Source of the DNA: Zeus faber
Taxonomy: Eukaryota; Chordata; Actinopteri; Zeiformes; Zeidae
Assembly (NCBI GenBank): GCA_960531495.1
Contig: OY482861.1
Location: 31,175,867 to 31,239,866, forward strand
Direction of reading: 5' to 3'
Length of the DNA stretch: 64,000 bases
Shown here: in pieces, positions 52,441 through 64,000 of the stretch
How the letters are laid out: each line of letters starts with the position of its first letter
Numbering within the stretch: position 1 is the stretch's first letter
Notes under the pieces: generated by a model
The model's input: the letters and a program-made list of their open reading frames with translations, nothing else
The model's database searches: none
What the model was told of the DNA's origin: nothing
Program-made: the position numbers and the translations under genes

Positions 52441-53150
52441 TATTAATTTAGTTCTTTTTTGAGCGTCAACTGCACAACTACGTTACATGACGTAGTATCG
52501 GGTTTGAGTATTGCAGTATTTTTACCAGTACAGTACACAAGCACAGTATTAGGCTGTAAACTTAACCGGCACAGAATCGGAAAACATATCCGACGCCCAT
52601 GGGCCGGTGAAAAACGATTGCGGTCACCGGCCGATGGATCGGTGCATCTCACGTTTTATACGTTGACATCACGGCCACATTTTAGTGCTTTATTCCAACT
52701 CTACCCCCTCCCATTTGAGCTCCCGGCGCTGACCCTGAACACACCTCTGTGGAGCATCCAGCAGCTCAGTGCTGCTGCGCTTCAGTGGCTGTTGAGGGAG
52801 AGGGAGGGTTTGCAGAACCACAGCTCGTAGCCTCTGATCCCAGGGACGTCCTGGAAATACCAGGTTCACCTACGCCAGTTTTCTATTCATTGTTTACCAA
52901 AGTTAAATAGTTTCAGCTGGCATTTTTGTACCTGCGTATTTTAACTAAGAATTGTGTAGTTGCTACACAAAATGCGCGCAACTGAGCAGGTCAGTGTTAC
53001 CTGAGACACTAAGATGTCATCCCATAACGACTATGTTATTCATTTGTTTGTTCTTCATTACATAGTTTCTTCAAATTAAAAGCAGCTAACGATACTAAAT
53101 GCGAGGCAATTTACTACTTCAACAAAAGACACAATAGAGGAAACAAGGAC
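52441..53150. other. Sequence between the minisatellite and apc 3' end
   Basis: A plus frame at 52459-52830 is open for 123 codons but has no motif I recognise. GGCCGGTGAAAAACGATTGC and nearby CGG-rich words suggest a mobile-element remnant. Not assigned. Confidence 0.35.
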
Positions 53151-53170
53151 GTAGAGAGAAACCATTTTGT

Positions 53171-53176
53171 TTTATT
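53171..53176 (-). promoter_or_regulatory. Candidate apc poly(A) signal
   Basis: AATAAA on the minus strand near the left end of the low-repeat region that follows the apc stop. Confidence 0.35.
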
Positions 53177-55338
53177 TGTACGTTCCATTAAAGTTTACCA
53201 CCCCCCTTCCCCCCACCCTCTGACAACGTCCAATCAGCAGCGAGGAAACACCACAAACACATTTCCTGAACACAGAGGAAAAGCTGCTTCCACTTCCTGT
53301 TTCAATCACTTTCACTGAGTTTGACAAAAATGATAAAAAATGTTATAACACTGCCGGGCTAGCTTCAGCAAGCTAACAACAACTTTCATTTTGTAGATTT
53401 TTTTTTGTGTTTGGTAAAAACTCAAAACATGGATCTAGGAGCATGCTACGGACTAGCTAGCTAGCTGGCAGAAACATCATTAATGTAGCAAAACTTATAT
53501 CTTGAATCATTCACAGAATCTGCTTCAACACGGAGCTAGCCAGCAAGCTAGTCGGCCAGCTAGCTAGAAGAAAGGCCTGGCTGGTTTATCGCGCGAAAAA
53601 CCTTTTCACGTGGATGGATTTGTAACTTCAACTTCCTACATTTCCTGTTTTGGCAAAAAACTACATTTTGATCGTAAACAACAAACATTCTGCTCGCTAA
53701 TTAGCAGCTACTTAGCCGCTAACAATTTCTCAGTTTTTGTTTTTCGTGTGTTTTGGCAAAATGTTTGCGATGTCTCCGGAATTTTCAAACCTGTTTCCAA
53801 AGGTTTCGCAAAAACAAACTTAGAAAAACGGTGTGAGAAAGACAGTGGTGATCACACCATTAGCTTAGCGTTTTATCGGGTTAGTGTCAATTTTCAGCCT
53901 TCATCGCAGTGTCGTTGCGTTTTTTTTACGTCAAAATCCGCCCGTCAGACAAACGCACCTTTCACCCCGAAAACTAACAAATCCAAACGTTCATGAATAT
54001 TTATCTGATGCGATCAGATTTCAAAACTAAAGGAAATATCACCCACGACGAAAAATATATACATCCGAAAAATCAGTGAATTTTTAAAAGTTTCCGGGGA
54101 AATGGAAAAACAAAATATATACAATAATTAAGAACTTCGTCACATTGCGTACACAGGAAATCGATTGTGTTTCGTAAAGTGCTTCCTGAACGAGAATCGC
54201 GTTTGAGGGAGTTGGTAAAACTGCAAATTGGATTTTGAACGTGGCAGTGAAGTCGGCAGCGTCAGGTTTCCCACTTTTCCAGGATTTTGTGGAATTGAGT
54301 TCAAAGCTTTTCTGACTTTTTAACGACTCCCGAAAGAAAATGACTTAAATCCCGATAAATATGAATCTTGCGATTTGAAAGACGGATGGATGATGGATTT
54401 GAATGAATGGACCGACCTTCCCCCTCCACGTAAAAATAAATACGATAAACGACGTCGACATGAGAGAAAAAACAATTTGTTACTTAAATATATTTATATA
54501 TAAACTCTTTATGTTACAATGTCGCCAAAAGCCGACGGGGGTGAAAAATGCGCTTGTGGTGAAATGGCGAAGTTGGTTAATGGTCACGTCTTAGTGTCAT
54601 CGTAAATGAAGCCTTAGCGTTGACCGAGCGCTGGACGTAACGCCACCGCTATCCTTTATCGTAGAGTCACCGTTAGCGCTAAAGGCTAAATTGAGCGACA
54701 CCGTTAATGGAAAATAAAGCGTTAGCATTGATGGTAAATGAACCCATCTTTTATCATAAACTGAGCGTCAGCACTGAGGGTTAGCATTGATGGTAAATGA
54801 GGTGTTGTAATGCTACGTACTGTATCGCTAGCTAACCGCCAGACTTAATCAACAATCGCACTTTTGATTTTAAAAGATTAACGATCAATAATCCGACACT
54901 GGCTGATATCGGATCGCTTATCAATCATTTATTGGGTAAATTGTCAAACATCGTTGACAGTCAATTCAATAATGAACAACATTTGGCAGCGTTAGCATCA
55001 ATTAACAAGAGCTCATCACTCGCTAACGCTTGTTGATCCATCGACAGCGCTGACCCACCAAGCTAAGCCTCAGATTTGAACGTGACCGGGTTTGATGACG
55101 CCGTCCATTGTTTGTCCTTTTTCGACTTTTCTCCTTTTCGTATTTTTATGAAACCTAGACGTTTTGGGCAAAAACCTGAAAGACGACACCAAACAAAAAA
55201 GTAAAGAAACTCATTTTGACTGACATCAAAGGGGAACAACTTGGACATGTGGCAGGTTTTCACACGTAAGCCCCGCCCCCAAACATCCCATTCACTTATG
55301 GTTTTCTACTTTGGGTCGTTACGAAACACGAGTACATG

Positions 55339-55344
<6 letters not shown>

Positions 55345-55396
<52 letters not shown>
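55345..55396. repeat. (AC)n microsatellite
   Basis: Roughly 26 CA dinucleotides within the putative apc 3' UTR. Confidence 0.97.
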
Positions 55397-55397
<1 letters not shown>

Positions 55398-55753
55398 CTA
55401 ATTGTCAAGCTAACGAAGTAGCGCTCACTTCCGATATTTAGTTCTTCTACGTTACGATTTCAAGAATTCTACTCGTTACTTTATGGTATTTTCACCAAAC
55501 ATTTACATACGTTGTCGGTTCGATGGCGCTGGGCTCCGCCCGTCCATCGTCCCATCGCAAGAAAAAGTCACAACAAAATTCCCCAAAAAGTCGCCGCCCC
55601 CAAGGTTTCCAGACCTCCAGGTCCAAGGTGTTTGGTGCTCTTAAAAGTAAAACAAGGGGCATTCTGGGTAGTCTGGTGGGTGTGGCCTGGGGGTGCGGCT
55701 TAAATCTCTAGGAAAGAAGTGAGTCAAGGGGGCGGGGCTTTCAGGAAGGACCT

Positions 55754-58700
55754 TCAGACCGAGGTGACGATGTAGGACCCCCTCTCGCCGGGACCCTCCC
55801 CTTTAGGAGGCTCCCTCTTCTTGCCGACGGAGTTGGCTCCGCCCCCTGCGATGCCCCCGGTAACGGAAACAGGCGTGGGGATCAGCGAGGGCCGAGGAGT
55901 CGGGGTGGTGGAGGGCACGCCCCCGACCCCGTCTGCGCTGCTCTTGCGGGGGCTCGGCACATAGTTGAAGGGCGGAACTCGGGCGGCTGCCACCGCCGTG
56001 GCCCCGTGGGCGCCGGCGCCCAGCTTTGACACCAAACCACTGCCACCAAATGGGCTACGTTGCTGGGGGGCTACGGATTTCAGAGACTCATGCTTCGGTG
56101 CAGGGGTCCCGCGCAGATTGAGGTTGGAGGCGGAGTCCGAGGAGGCTGGCTCGCTGGAGATGACCGGCGGTCCAGGGGTCCCAGGAGACCCGACCCCGCA
56201 GGGCGAGCGGGGTCCGTTAACAGGGCAGTCCTCCATGCGGACCCACACGTCCTCCTGCGATGCCGCACTGGTGCACTTGCCGTCCTTAGTCTTGCGCCAG
56301 GTTCCTTTACGACGGGGGGGCGGGGCCCCACGTTGCAGCAGGTCGTCCTCACTCCGATTCCCGGCCCCACCCCCTCGCTCGCTGGACTCGGATGAGGCGG
56401 ACAGCAGCGAGGACGAGGACCCAGCCCGTTTCCAAGTTCCAACACGGGGCAGCGAGGAAGAGTGCTTCCCGTTGCCGCTAGCGCTTGAGTTAGCATTAGC
56501 GCTGCCAGACTCGCGCTTCCAGGTCCCGGTGCGATTCAGGGCGGAGCGCTGGTCCACAGGACGGGAGGGACTCTCTGAGTGTGAGCGGCCGGTGGCGTCC
56601 GGGTGGGGCGGGCGGCGGGAAGGCGGCGCCACCACCTGCGGGGACTTGGTCCGGCCTGAAGGAGGGGGCTGCGGATCCTGCAGGGAGGGGCTGGAAAGGG
56701 GGGTCTGACCTGGTGACGAGAGTGACTCAAAGGAAGCCGACGCCTCCAACTTCCTCTTGAGCGTCGGAGACGGAGCTTCCTTGATAAAGGTGGACTGCCG
56801 CACCAGGCCAGGTTTATCGGACTTCTCCGACTTTTCAGACTCGCATGTGGACTTGGTGGTGGGCTTCCTGGCGCTGCCGGCAGGTGAGGGCCCCAGACCC
56901 TGCCCCAGGACCCTGGAGGCCGACTCGCTTCGTGGGATGGAGCTGGGGGTCCGAGGGAGCCCGCTGGTGGTGCCGGACTTGGCCTGGCGTCCCGGGGACG
57001 GGTAGGAGAGCTGGGAGGACCCAGAGGACTTGACGGATGATGCCCCTGGGGAGGCGGTGCGGGGCAACTGGGAGGGAACACCGCATGCACCTCCTCCACC
57101 TCCCGGGCGATTTGATGTGAGGCTGGACGAGGTGGAGTCCCGGGAGGCGGAGCGCGACGAGGCCTTGCTGGGGGGTTCGCACGTACCCACCGATTTCACC
57201 GCGACTGGTTTGATGGACCTCGGGGAGGCAATCCCACTCTGCTTGGCCAAGCGGCCCCGGGGGGCCACAGCAGGCCCCTCGGTGCCCCGTCTGGGCCGGC
57301 CAGTGAACGGGCTCCTGTAGGCCTTACGGCCGCCCTTGAGCCCCTTTGCAGCGGCCTCCTCCTCCTCATCCTTCCTCTTCTGCAGGGAGCTGCGCTCGCC
57401 AGGCTTCAGGATGCGAGCCCTGCCGCCACCCCGAGGCAGCCCAGCGACCTCCTGGGACAGCTGGGACTTCATCTCTTCATCTTGATCAACATCCTCCTCT
57501 TCCTCTTCGTGTTTTTCATCTTCTTCGTCGTCCCCGGGCCGCTCAGGACCCCGGGTGCCTGCTGCTGCCGGGAGGCGGAAGGGCGAGCCCAGCGAGAGCC
57601 CAGACTGCAGCGACAGCACCGAGTCAGAGTCCGACAGCGAGTCCTGGCGGGACCGGCCCTGCGGTGGAGAGGGCGAGGCGGCCAGCGCCGCTTGGTGGAG
57701 GGAGGACACCACCGAGTTGGCACCCTCCTGGATCGCCTTCCAGTCCAAGGACTCGGGCGAGTCCGGGGCCGGCTCCTCCTCTTCTTCTTCCTCCGCCTCC
57801 ACTTCATGCTTGGTGGGAAGGGGCGGGTCTGGGAGACTTCCCTTGATCCTCTGCTGCTGCTTCTTCTTTTTGGGCATGGCCGAGCTGATGCACTCCTGCA
57901 GGAGGTCGTCCTCAGAGTCCATGCTCAGTGAGCTCAGCGACGAGTTGCGCGAGAAGCAGACGGGCGTATCCTCCACATGGAACGCCCGCGGAGTGTAGCC
58001 CGCTGCCGCCACTGGGGGACGGGATGAAGACACCGGGTCTTTCTGAGACGAGGCCGCTGGTGGTGCTTGCTGGGACTGGGGAGGAGGAAGACCACGGTGA
58101 TGTCGGGGGGCGGAGGGTCGGCGGGCATCGTCGGGAGCTACCGATGTCACAGTGACATCCTCTGGTGGGGGGGGGGCAGGGCGGACATTGTTGTTGTTCT
58201 CCTGGTCAATGTCGCTGAGTGAGCTGAGCGACGAGTTGCGCGAGAAGCACACCGGCGTGTCTTCGATGGCGAACTTCTGACGCTCATCAGGAAGAGGCGG
58301 CTGCTGTTGCTGGTGGCCCCCAGGGGCCACGGAGTCCTGAGCCTGGTTCTGGTCCTGTGGCGGCTGCTTTGGTTTTGGCTGATGCTTGGATGTAGGGGCC
58401 TGATATTGATCGCTAACGCTAACACCAACGTTAGTGTGGGCTTCCTCCCGGCGGCAAGCCTCGTCTTCCTCGTCAAAGTCCAGCGAGCTGAGCGAGTCGT
58501 TGCGGGAGAAGCAGTACGGAGTTCCTTCGATGGGGGTGTAGTGGCGGGGGGAGTCGTATGGGAAGCGGCGGTCGGTTGGGCGTCGCAAGGGGGGAGGAGG
58601 GGGAGGAGGGGGTGGAGGGGCGGAGGCGTGCGGCATGGGCTTGACAGGAGAAGTGGGCTTCCTGCGGCGCTCAGACTCGCGCTGGGCAAGGCTCAGTGCC

Positions 58701-61667
58701 GGGGAGGGGGTGGGGCCAACCGATTGGGGTGGTCGTGGCGGGTTGCGGGGCCGGCCCTTGGGCATAGCAGCACTGATGCACTCTGCCAGGATGTTCTCCT
58801 CGCCGTCGGCGGGCTCTGTTTCAGGTGGCATCGGCTCCCGGTCGCGATGAGCCGAGGAGGCGGGGCGGTTGAGCGGGGCGAGGAAAGACTCGCCTGGCGG
58901 CGACTCAATGGTGAGGTCGCTCAACGAGGTGGCGGCAGAGAAGCTGAGCGGCGTTCCCTCCACGCAGTACACTCGGGGGCGCTCCTCCTCTTCTTCCCCA
59001 CCCCCTCCGTCACCCCGAGGTGGTGGAGGTGGTGGAGGGCCCCTGGCACGGCCCTGCGGGAGGAGCTTGTATACAGGGAGGAGGCTGGGCTTGCGGTTGC
59101 TGGGCGCTGCTGTCGTTATTGTCATGGAGGTGGAGGAAGAGGAGCAGGGTGGGGTGGAGGCCAGGGGCGGGGCCGAGGGAGCGGGCGTGGTCTTTTTGGG
59201 GCGGTGGGACGACTTGGTGGGCATCGCGGAGTTAATGCATTCCTCCAGGATCTCTATGTCATCGTCGTCGTCATCCGAACCACCCAGCGGGTCCCTTGGG
59301 GTTGCAGAGATTTCCTGCGGCCCGGCAACTTCCTGTCTCCGGGTGGCGGGCATGGTGGCGGAGGGAAGCACAACGGCAGTGGCATCGCCAGGCGGTAGCC
59401 GGGTGTCATGCAGGATAAATGGCTCATCCAGACTGAGCGCACTGAGACTGGAGGCTCTTGAGAAGAAGCTCCGTGGTGTGCTCTCGGTGGCGAAGTGCAG
59501 CAATCCGTCAGCGGCTTCCTCGTCCTCTCTGATGCCGTGCCGGGTGGAGGAAGACCCTGCCCTCATCTCGTTGGATCCCGCCACGTTCTCCATGGAGGTT
59601 TCTGAAACTGTCATTGTGACAGACGATACTGTTAATTGGCGATGGGGTGCGACCGGTTCGGGCACCGGGTGGTGCTCCGCCTGCGATGGCGGCGGGGTCT
59701 TGGCCCGGCTAGGTGGCGCTGTCTGGCCCGGGCTGTCAGGGAGGTCGCTGGGGCTTACCACACCGCTGGGCACGCCACTGCAGAGCTCGCTGGGCACTGA
59801 GCTGGCAATGGACGGGCTCCCGAAAGAGTCCAGCGAGCTGACCGAGGTGCAGCGGCTGAACATTAGCGGTGTCTCCTGCACATAGCGCTCAGGGGGGCTC
59901 TTGGGTGTGCCGGCGCCGCTGCTCTTGGCCGGTGGCGGCGAGGAAGGTGCCCTCTGGTGATGGTGCGGTTGGTGTTGGCGGGTTCGGGACGGCGGGATGC
60001 GTCGCTCGATGGCCGGTGGCGCACTCGGCGCTGAAACAGGCAGCTCCTTCTCGGCGATAGGGAGTGTGGGGTAATCGCTGCCACGGGTGGTGTGGCCTCC
60101 ACCCCGCTTGCGCCTCCTGCTGCCGTCCTCTGCCTCTTCCTCACCACCTGAGGAAGAAGAGGACAGCGAGGACAGCGAGCTACCGCGTGAGAAGCAGATG
60201 GGCGTGTCCTCTACACAGTAGGTCTGCAGGGTCTCCTGGTTGATGCCGGGACCTTTGGCGGTCTTGGTGCCGCCTGGTGGGCGTTGACCCTCCTGGGTGC
60301 TCTTGCAGGAAACCAGCGAGGAAGAAGAGGATGAGGTGGAGTTTGTGGCGGCAGGGGGACCGGCGGGTACGGGACCTTTGACTCGCCCGTACGGCACTAC
60401 CTTGCGGTTGCCGCTGGCGCCAACGGGGGTGTACTTGAGGCTGTAGTCGATGGGCTGCTCGTCGGGGCGCTCGCCCTCCGAGTAGCGCTCACAGTAGTTG
60501 CTGGGCGTGTAATTGCCGAAGTCTTCGTCGTGGTCACACTGCGGGGGAGGATGGTGATGATGCAGGTGGGGGTGGGGCGCCGGACGGATCGGACCGCCAC
60601 CATGCCCACCAGGGGGGGGTGAATCCTGGTAGAGGATGGGGTATCGGCGGTCTGGGCATGGCCTTCGTCCTTCCTCCTCCTCGGCTGCTCTCCGTCGCCG
60701 TTCCGCCTCTTCCTCCTCCTCCTCTTCATCCTTGCCGCCAGGGTCCCGCGCCCCCCCACTGCCAGCCCGGCTTGGGCTCTGCCGCCCCGAATTGAGCTGC
60801 TCGTCTGAGTACTTGAGGCTGTAGTTGATTGGCGTGTCCACCTCAGCATCGTCGTGGTGATTGGCGCTGTGAATCTTGTGCGCCAGGTCGGCGGGGTAGC
60901 GCCCATAGGCGCAGCAGGAGGGCGCTGCCGCTACCACCTGGTGGTCGTTGTCTGGACCACCGTCGTCATCGGTGGTCACCACAGCACCGGAGTCCACTGG
61001 GCGCGTCCGCCCACGCCGCCCGTAGCCGTCTGCGCTGCTGACGCTGTTCAGGCTGTCGCTCGATGCCCCCGGGTGGACGCGGGCTGCCACGCCTCCCCTA
61101 GAGGACGGACTAGACAGGACCGGGGTGTTGGCATAGGGCGACCGCTGCCCCCCACCGTCGTACTCGCCCTTGCGGCGGCCCGCAGAACCGCTCCGTCCCC
61201 CAGAGCTCGCCCTCTGGTGCTGCCCCTGGTGGCCGTGATGGTGCGCGGCACCGTGCGCCTTGGGGCTCAGTGTGTCAATGTTGTCAAAGGTCTCTGCCAA
61301 GTGGCGCTGAGCATCCAGCTCCTCTATCAGTGCCTTGTGTTTGCGGGCGGCCAGAGACGGGGCGGTGGACGTGGAGCCCGACGCTCCGGGTGAGGCCACG
61401 CCCCCGTCGGCCCCGTAGCGGGCGGGGCGGTTGGCCAGCAGGTTGCGCAGTGCGGCAGCACTCCCCATGGCGATCATCTTGTGCCGGGAGTGGATGAGGT
61501 TGCGCAGCATGGCCACCGCCCCCAAGTCCCACAGCACCTCCTGGTCCCGGGGATCCCGCGCCGACAAGTTCCACAAGGTCCCACAGGCATTGGACACGAT
61601 GGTAAGACTGGGGGAGCGCAGGTGCTGCAGCAGGGTGGGCAGGACGCCATGCTCCCTCAGGACCTGC
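55754..61667 (-). CDS. apc: apc exon 15 (large last coding exon)
   Basis: 5914 nt: one base, 1970 codons and TGA. The acceptor is CTGTGCAG, so the first residues are QVLREHG, and upstream open codons are intronic. Approximate sites: last armadillo repeat 61430-61667; 15-aa repeats with INYSLKYSDEQ (60799-60846) and IDYSLKY (60425-60470); 20-aa repeats near 60170-60235, 59820-59885, 59405-59500, 58905-58970, 58483-58540, 58215-58275 and 57913-57985; SAMP sites near 59220-59250, 58760-58790 and 57865-57900; SxIP near 55870; TSV at the end. Human encodes about 2190 residues here, so this copy is about 10 percent shorter, mostly in spacers. Low-complexity E, P, H and S tracts and high GC are notable. 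Confidence 0.95.
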
Positions 61668-63931
61668 CTGCACAGGGCCACACAGGGGGGAGAGAAACTT
61701 TAGAATCCTATTATAGATAGAAGAAAACTGATCGTTTCAAATGATCAGTTGATCAGAAATAGCAGGTTCACCTCATAAATAACTCTGTTCAATGATCATA
61801 CCAGGTCAGACTGAGTATTGATCGGTTTCTGATTTGGTTCATCTGGCTTCATCCAGACATCCACAACATTTAGTGCCTCTACACAGCCAGTTTGGAAGAT
61901 GGTTGCCATTTTGGAAAGTGCATAACTGATTGAGATTCTATTGGGAAGTTTTATTGACTTCTTCTACTACTGGTCTGATCACTTTCAACAACCACATCAA
62001 TTTGTCCCAATCAAAACAAACTACTTCAAAGCTTCTTCACGTGGCAACTGTTTCCTAGCCTTCTAGATAGCCTCCTATCCCACTAGGTAGCCTCATACCT
62101 GTGAGCCTGGTTGGTGGCCACCAGGCTCGACACATTGCGCAGGATGCCGCCACCGCTCTCCACCACGGCAAGCGTGTTAGCGGGGCTGCGGTGTCCTAGC
62201 GAGCGCACCAGGAAGGCTAGCGCTCCGTCCACAGCGCAGATCTCCGCCTTGTTGTCAGTGCAGTGCGCCGACAGGTTCCAGAGGGCGCTAAGCACCGACT
62301 TCAGGGTGGACTCCTGCAGAAGGGATTGGAACGTTAGCGAGATAGAAAAGTTGTTAAAAAGCAACACCTTAACATGATGTGCCCGCAATACCAAAACTTA
62401 AGGCAACGTCGTTTAATGCAAAATATATGCAGTCACCTTCTGGACGTCCAAGGCGCAGCTCATCAGCGCCCCCACACTGCCGACCTCCCTCAGGATTTTC
62501 TTGCTGGTGGCGTCAGCGCGCCAGGACAGGTTGCGCAGTACGCTGGCGATCACCTTGGCAACCAGGAAACATCGTAAAAACACGTTCAGACCAGAAAAAA
62601 GAAATGACAGAATGATATGAAATTCAAATCAGATTAGATCTTAATGTGAATGCAATCAGAGTCGATCAAATCACAGATGTTATCAGATAAACAGTAATGT
62701 GATTTAATGTGTAAAGTATGGAGGAATGTGATAAAACACTTTATTATTCTGATTAAAACCTAATCAGATGAGAGTATAAAGCACATAGTCTGGACATCAG
62801 ATTCCATCCAATTATAATATTTATTAATGATAATCTCTCATAATCTTTAATAAAACTAGTAATGTTTAATAATGTGTATTAATAATCGAATACTAAATAA
62901 TAATAATAATAATCTTAAATAATAATCTGTAGTAATCTGTTTGAAAAATCCGTAGTACTCTGTAGTAATAATGTGTAGTAATCGGTAGTAATGTAGTAAT
63001 AATCTGTAGAAATCTGTAATAATCTGTGGTAATAATAATCTGTAGTAATCTGTAACGATAATCTGTATTAATGATCTGTAGTATCTATAATAAGTCTGTA
63101 GTACTATGTAGTAGTTATGTCGTAATAATCTGTAGTAATAACCTGTAATAATCTGTAGTAATCATTAATGGCAATCTGTAATAATGTGTAATCTGTAATA
63201 ATCTGTAGTAATAATCTGTAGTATATCATCTGTATCAATAATCTGTAGTATATAATCTGTAGTAATCTGTAATAATAATCTGGAGTATAAAATCTGTAGT
63301 AATATTCTGTAGTAATATGTAGTAAATAATCTGTGGTATAATGTGTAGTAATCTGTAATAATCTGTAGTATACAATCGGTGGTAATCTGTAACAATCTGT
63401 AGTTTATAATCTGTAGTTAATAATCCCAACCTGCTGCAGGTCTTCGCTCTGGGATTTGAGCTGAGCGACCATGGCTCTCATGCAGCCCTTCATGGAGCAC
63501 AGCGTGGCCTTGTGGGTAAAAATAGGTCATTAGCAGCTAGCAGGCTAACAGTAGCATTTGAGCTAGCATAGCTCTCCTGCTAACAGCTAGCGTACCTTGT
63601 TAGCAACGTCTCCGAAGGTCAGGTTGGTTAGCGCCATGCCGGCGTAGCGGCGCAGCGTGACGCTCTGCTGGTCGCCGCCTCCCAGCACCTCGCAGTCGGA
63701 CTGGAGGAGCTCAGCGATAGCCTGGAGGCCCCCTGGTGGGCAGAGGAATAACCACATCAGAAAAAAAGATCAGTTGTTTCAGAGGCGGTGTAGTGTCACG
63801 GCTGATGTAGTTTCAGGGGTGATGTAGTTTCTTACCGAGCTCGTTCATGGCGTGCCGGTGCTCCTCGTCGAAGGAAAGCTTCATGAGGACGCAGACTGCC
63901 GCACCGATTTGGTGCTCCGCTGCTGACGGAA
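55754..63931 (-). CDS. apc: apc, 3' part (exons 10-15), continues beyond the right edge
   Basis: Adenomatous polyposis coli scaffold, which organises beta-catenin destruction and binds microtubules. Six coding exons are present: 63836-63931, 63596-63732, 63431-63508, 62437-62553, 62099-62313, 55754-61667. Sizes 96, 137, 78, 117 and 215 nt match human exons 10-14 (96, 140, 78, 117, 215) and all phases agree. The exons encode the later armadillo repeats. The last exon holds 15-aa repeats, seven 20-aa repeats, three SAMP-type sites, a basic region, an SxIP motif (SLIP) and the C-terminal TSV PDZ ligand. Seven 20-aa repeats, 15-aa repeats and TSV favour APC over APC2, but neighbours (FSD1, Jun) sit with APC2 on human 19p13. 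Exons 1-9 lie outside the window. Confidence 0.88.
62099..62313 (-). CDS. apc: apc exon 14
   Basis: 215 nt, identical in length to human. Encodes KSVLSALWNLSAHCTDNKAE and ESGGGILRNVSSLVATNQAH. Acceptor TTCTGCAG, donor GTATGA; the last Arg codon is split. Confidence 0.95.
62437..62553 (-). CDS. apc: apc exon 13
   Basis: 117 nt, phase 0. Encodes VIASVLRNLSWRADATSKKI and onward to ALDVQK. Acceptor TTGCCAAG, donor GTGACT. Confidence 0.93.
62880..63425. repeat. Minisatellite-like AATCTGTAGTAATAATCTGT repeat in apc intron 12
   Basis: Loose 9-20 bp units of TAATCTGTAGTAA fill most of intron 12, up to a few bases from the exon 12 donor. Confidence 0.9.
63431..63508 (-). CDS. apc: apc exon 12
   Basis: 78 nt, phase 0. 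Encodes ATLCSMKGCMRAMVAQLKSQ and SEDLQQ. Acceptor CCCACAAG, donor GTTGGG (weak). Confidence 0.92.
63596..63732 (-). CDS. apc: apc exon 11
   Basis: 137 nt, one codon shorter than the human exon. Encodes GLQAIAELLQSDCE and TLRRYAGMALTNLTFGDVAN. Acceptor CCACCAG, donor GTACGC. Confidence 0.92.
63836..63931 (-). CDS. apc: apc exon 10
   Basis: 96 nt, acceptor CATGACAG and donor GTAAGA. Encodes VCVLMKLSFDEEHRHAMNEL, the armadillo region. Confidence 0.9.
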
Positions 63932-64000
63932 CTGTCATGGCCGACAGGAAGGATGGGGCGCGGTCACATGGGAGGGTAGCAACACCTTGTTAAAATACAT

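Larger units (their letters stand above)
53150..55753 (-). other. Probable apc 3' UTR
   Basis: About 2.6 kb downstream of the apc stop is largely repeat-free except a (AC)n at 55345-55396. A minus-strand AATAAA lies at 53171-53176. Length is in the range of vertebrate APC 3' UTRs. Inferred from position only. Confidence 0.5.

Noticed and set aside
51600..52451. 283-codon ORF of STKSFHQEE repeats
   Set aside because: Translation of the 29-bp minisatellite. Frame shifts between units and no homology.
52459..52830. 123-codon plus ORF
   Set aside because: No recognisable motif, and nearby words look like mobile-element sequence. Not reported as a gene.
61668..61681. Start codon for the 1975-codon apc frame
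   Set aside because: The first codons (GTG GCC CTG TGC) are intron plus a splice acceptor; exon 15 begins at 61667 and is joined to exon 14.
55965..61720. Long plus-strand ORFs (up to 363 codons) opposite apc exon 15
   Set aside because: Antisense shadows of a GC-rich coding exon.

Overview
The window looks like teleost fish DNA. It carries three vertebrate gene families in split-gene form, fish-type tRNA-headed SINEs, L1 and CR1/L2-type LINEs, a Sushi-like chromovirus, BEL/Pao fragments, and an extreme load of mini- and microsatellites. No prokaryotic features are present. The window contains a 200-base run of N (12553-12752).

Left to right on the gene level. (1) 8597-37404, minus strand: a complete fsd1/fsd1l-family gene. 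I assembled 13 coding exons by matching conserved blocks, splice sites and codon phase. They sum to 1626 nt, or 541 codons plus stop, encoding an N-terminal coiled coil with COS-like segment, a fibronectin III domain, a TPSPKR linker and a SPRY domain. Intron 11 is 16.5 kb and holds a nested transposon stack. (2) 45832-46568, plus strand: a strongly diverged Jun-family bZIP gene (JunD/JunB-like). It is best read as two exons around a 77-bp phase-0 intron, which is unusual for a family that is normally intronless. (3) 53150-63931, minus strand: the 3' two thirds of an apc gene (exons 10-15 in classic human numbering, then a probable 3' UTR). It continues past the right edge.

Mobile elements. 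In fsd1 intron 11 an L1-type LINE (plus) was hit by a SINE and by a 5.3-kb chromodomain Gypsy element, which is flanked by a 5-bp GTTTC duplication. The Gypsy chromodomain was in turn split by another SINE. A second L1 copy (minus, also SINE-split) lies at 48950-51025, and a CR1/L2-type LINE (minus, SINE-split) at 40096-42110. BEL/Pao pieces sit in fsd1 intron 8. An unclassified ~0.54-kb dispersed repeat occurs four times.

Tandem arrays. At least a dozen distinct arrays are present: 39 bp (1-2361), 51 bp, 21 bp, 26 bp, a GGAAGTG-rich purine array, a 57-bp array, a 20-bp CCTAGG/GGATCC array of about 1.9 kb, and others. Their unit lengths are often multiples of 3, so they create long but almost certainly meaningless open frames.

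The three genes do not form a single pathway. FSD1-family proteins are microtubule/centrosome associated, and APC is a beta-catenin scaffold and microtubule-plus-end protein. Jun proteins are AP-1 transcription factors. In human, FSD1, JUND/JUNB and the APC paralogue APC2 all lie on 19p13, so the linkage is probably ancient. That leaves some doubt whether this locus is apc or apc2, although its domain content favours apc.
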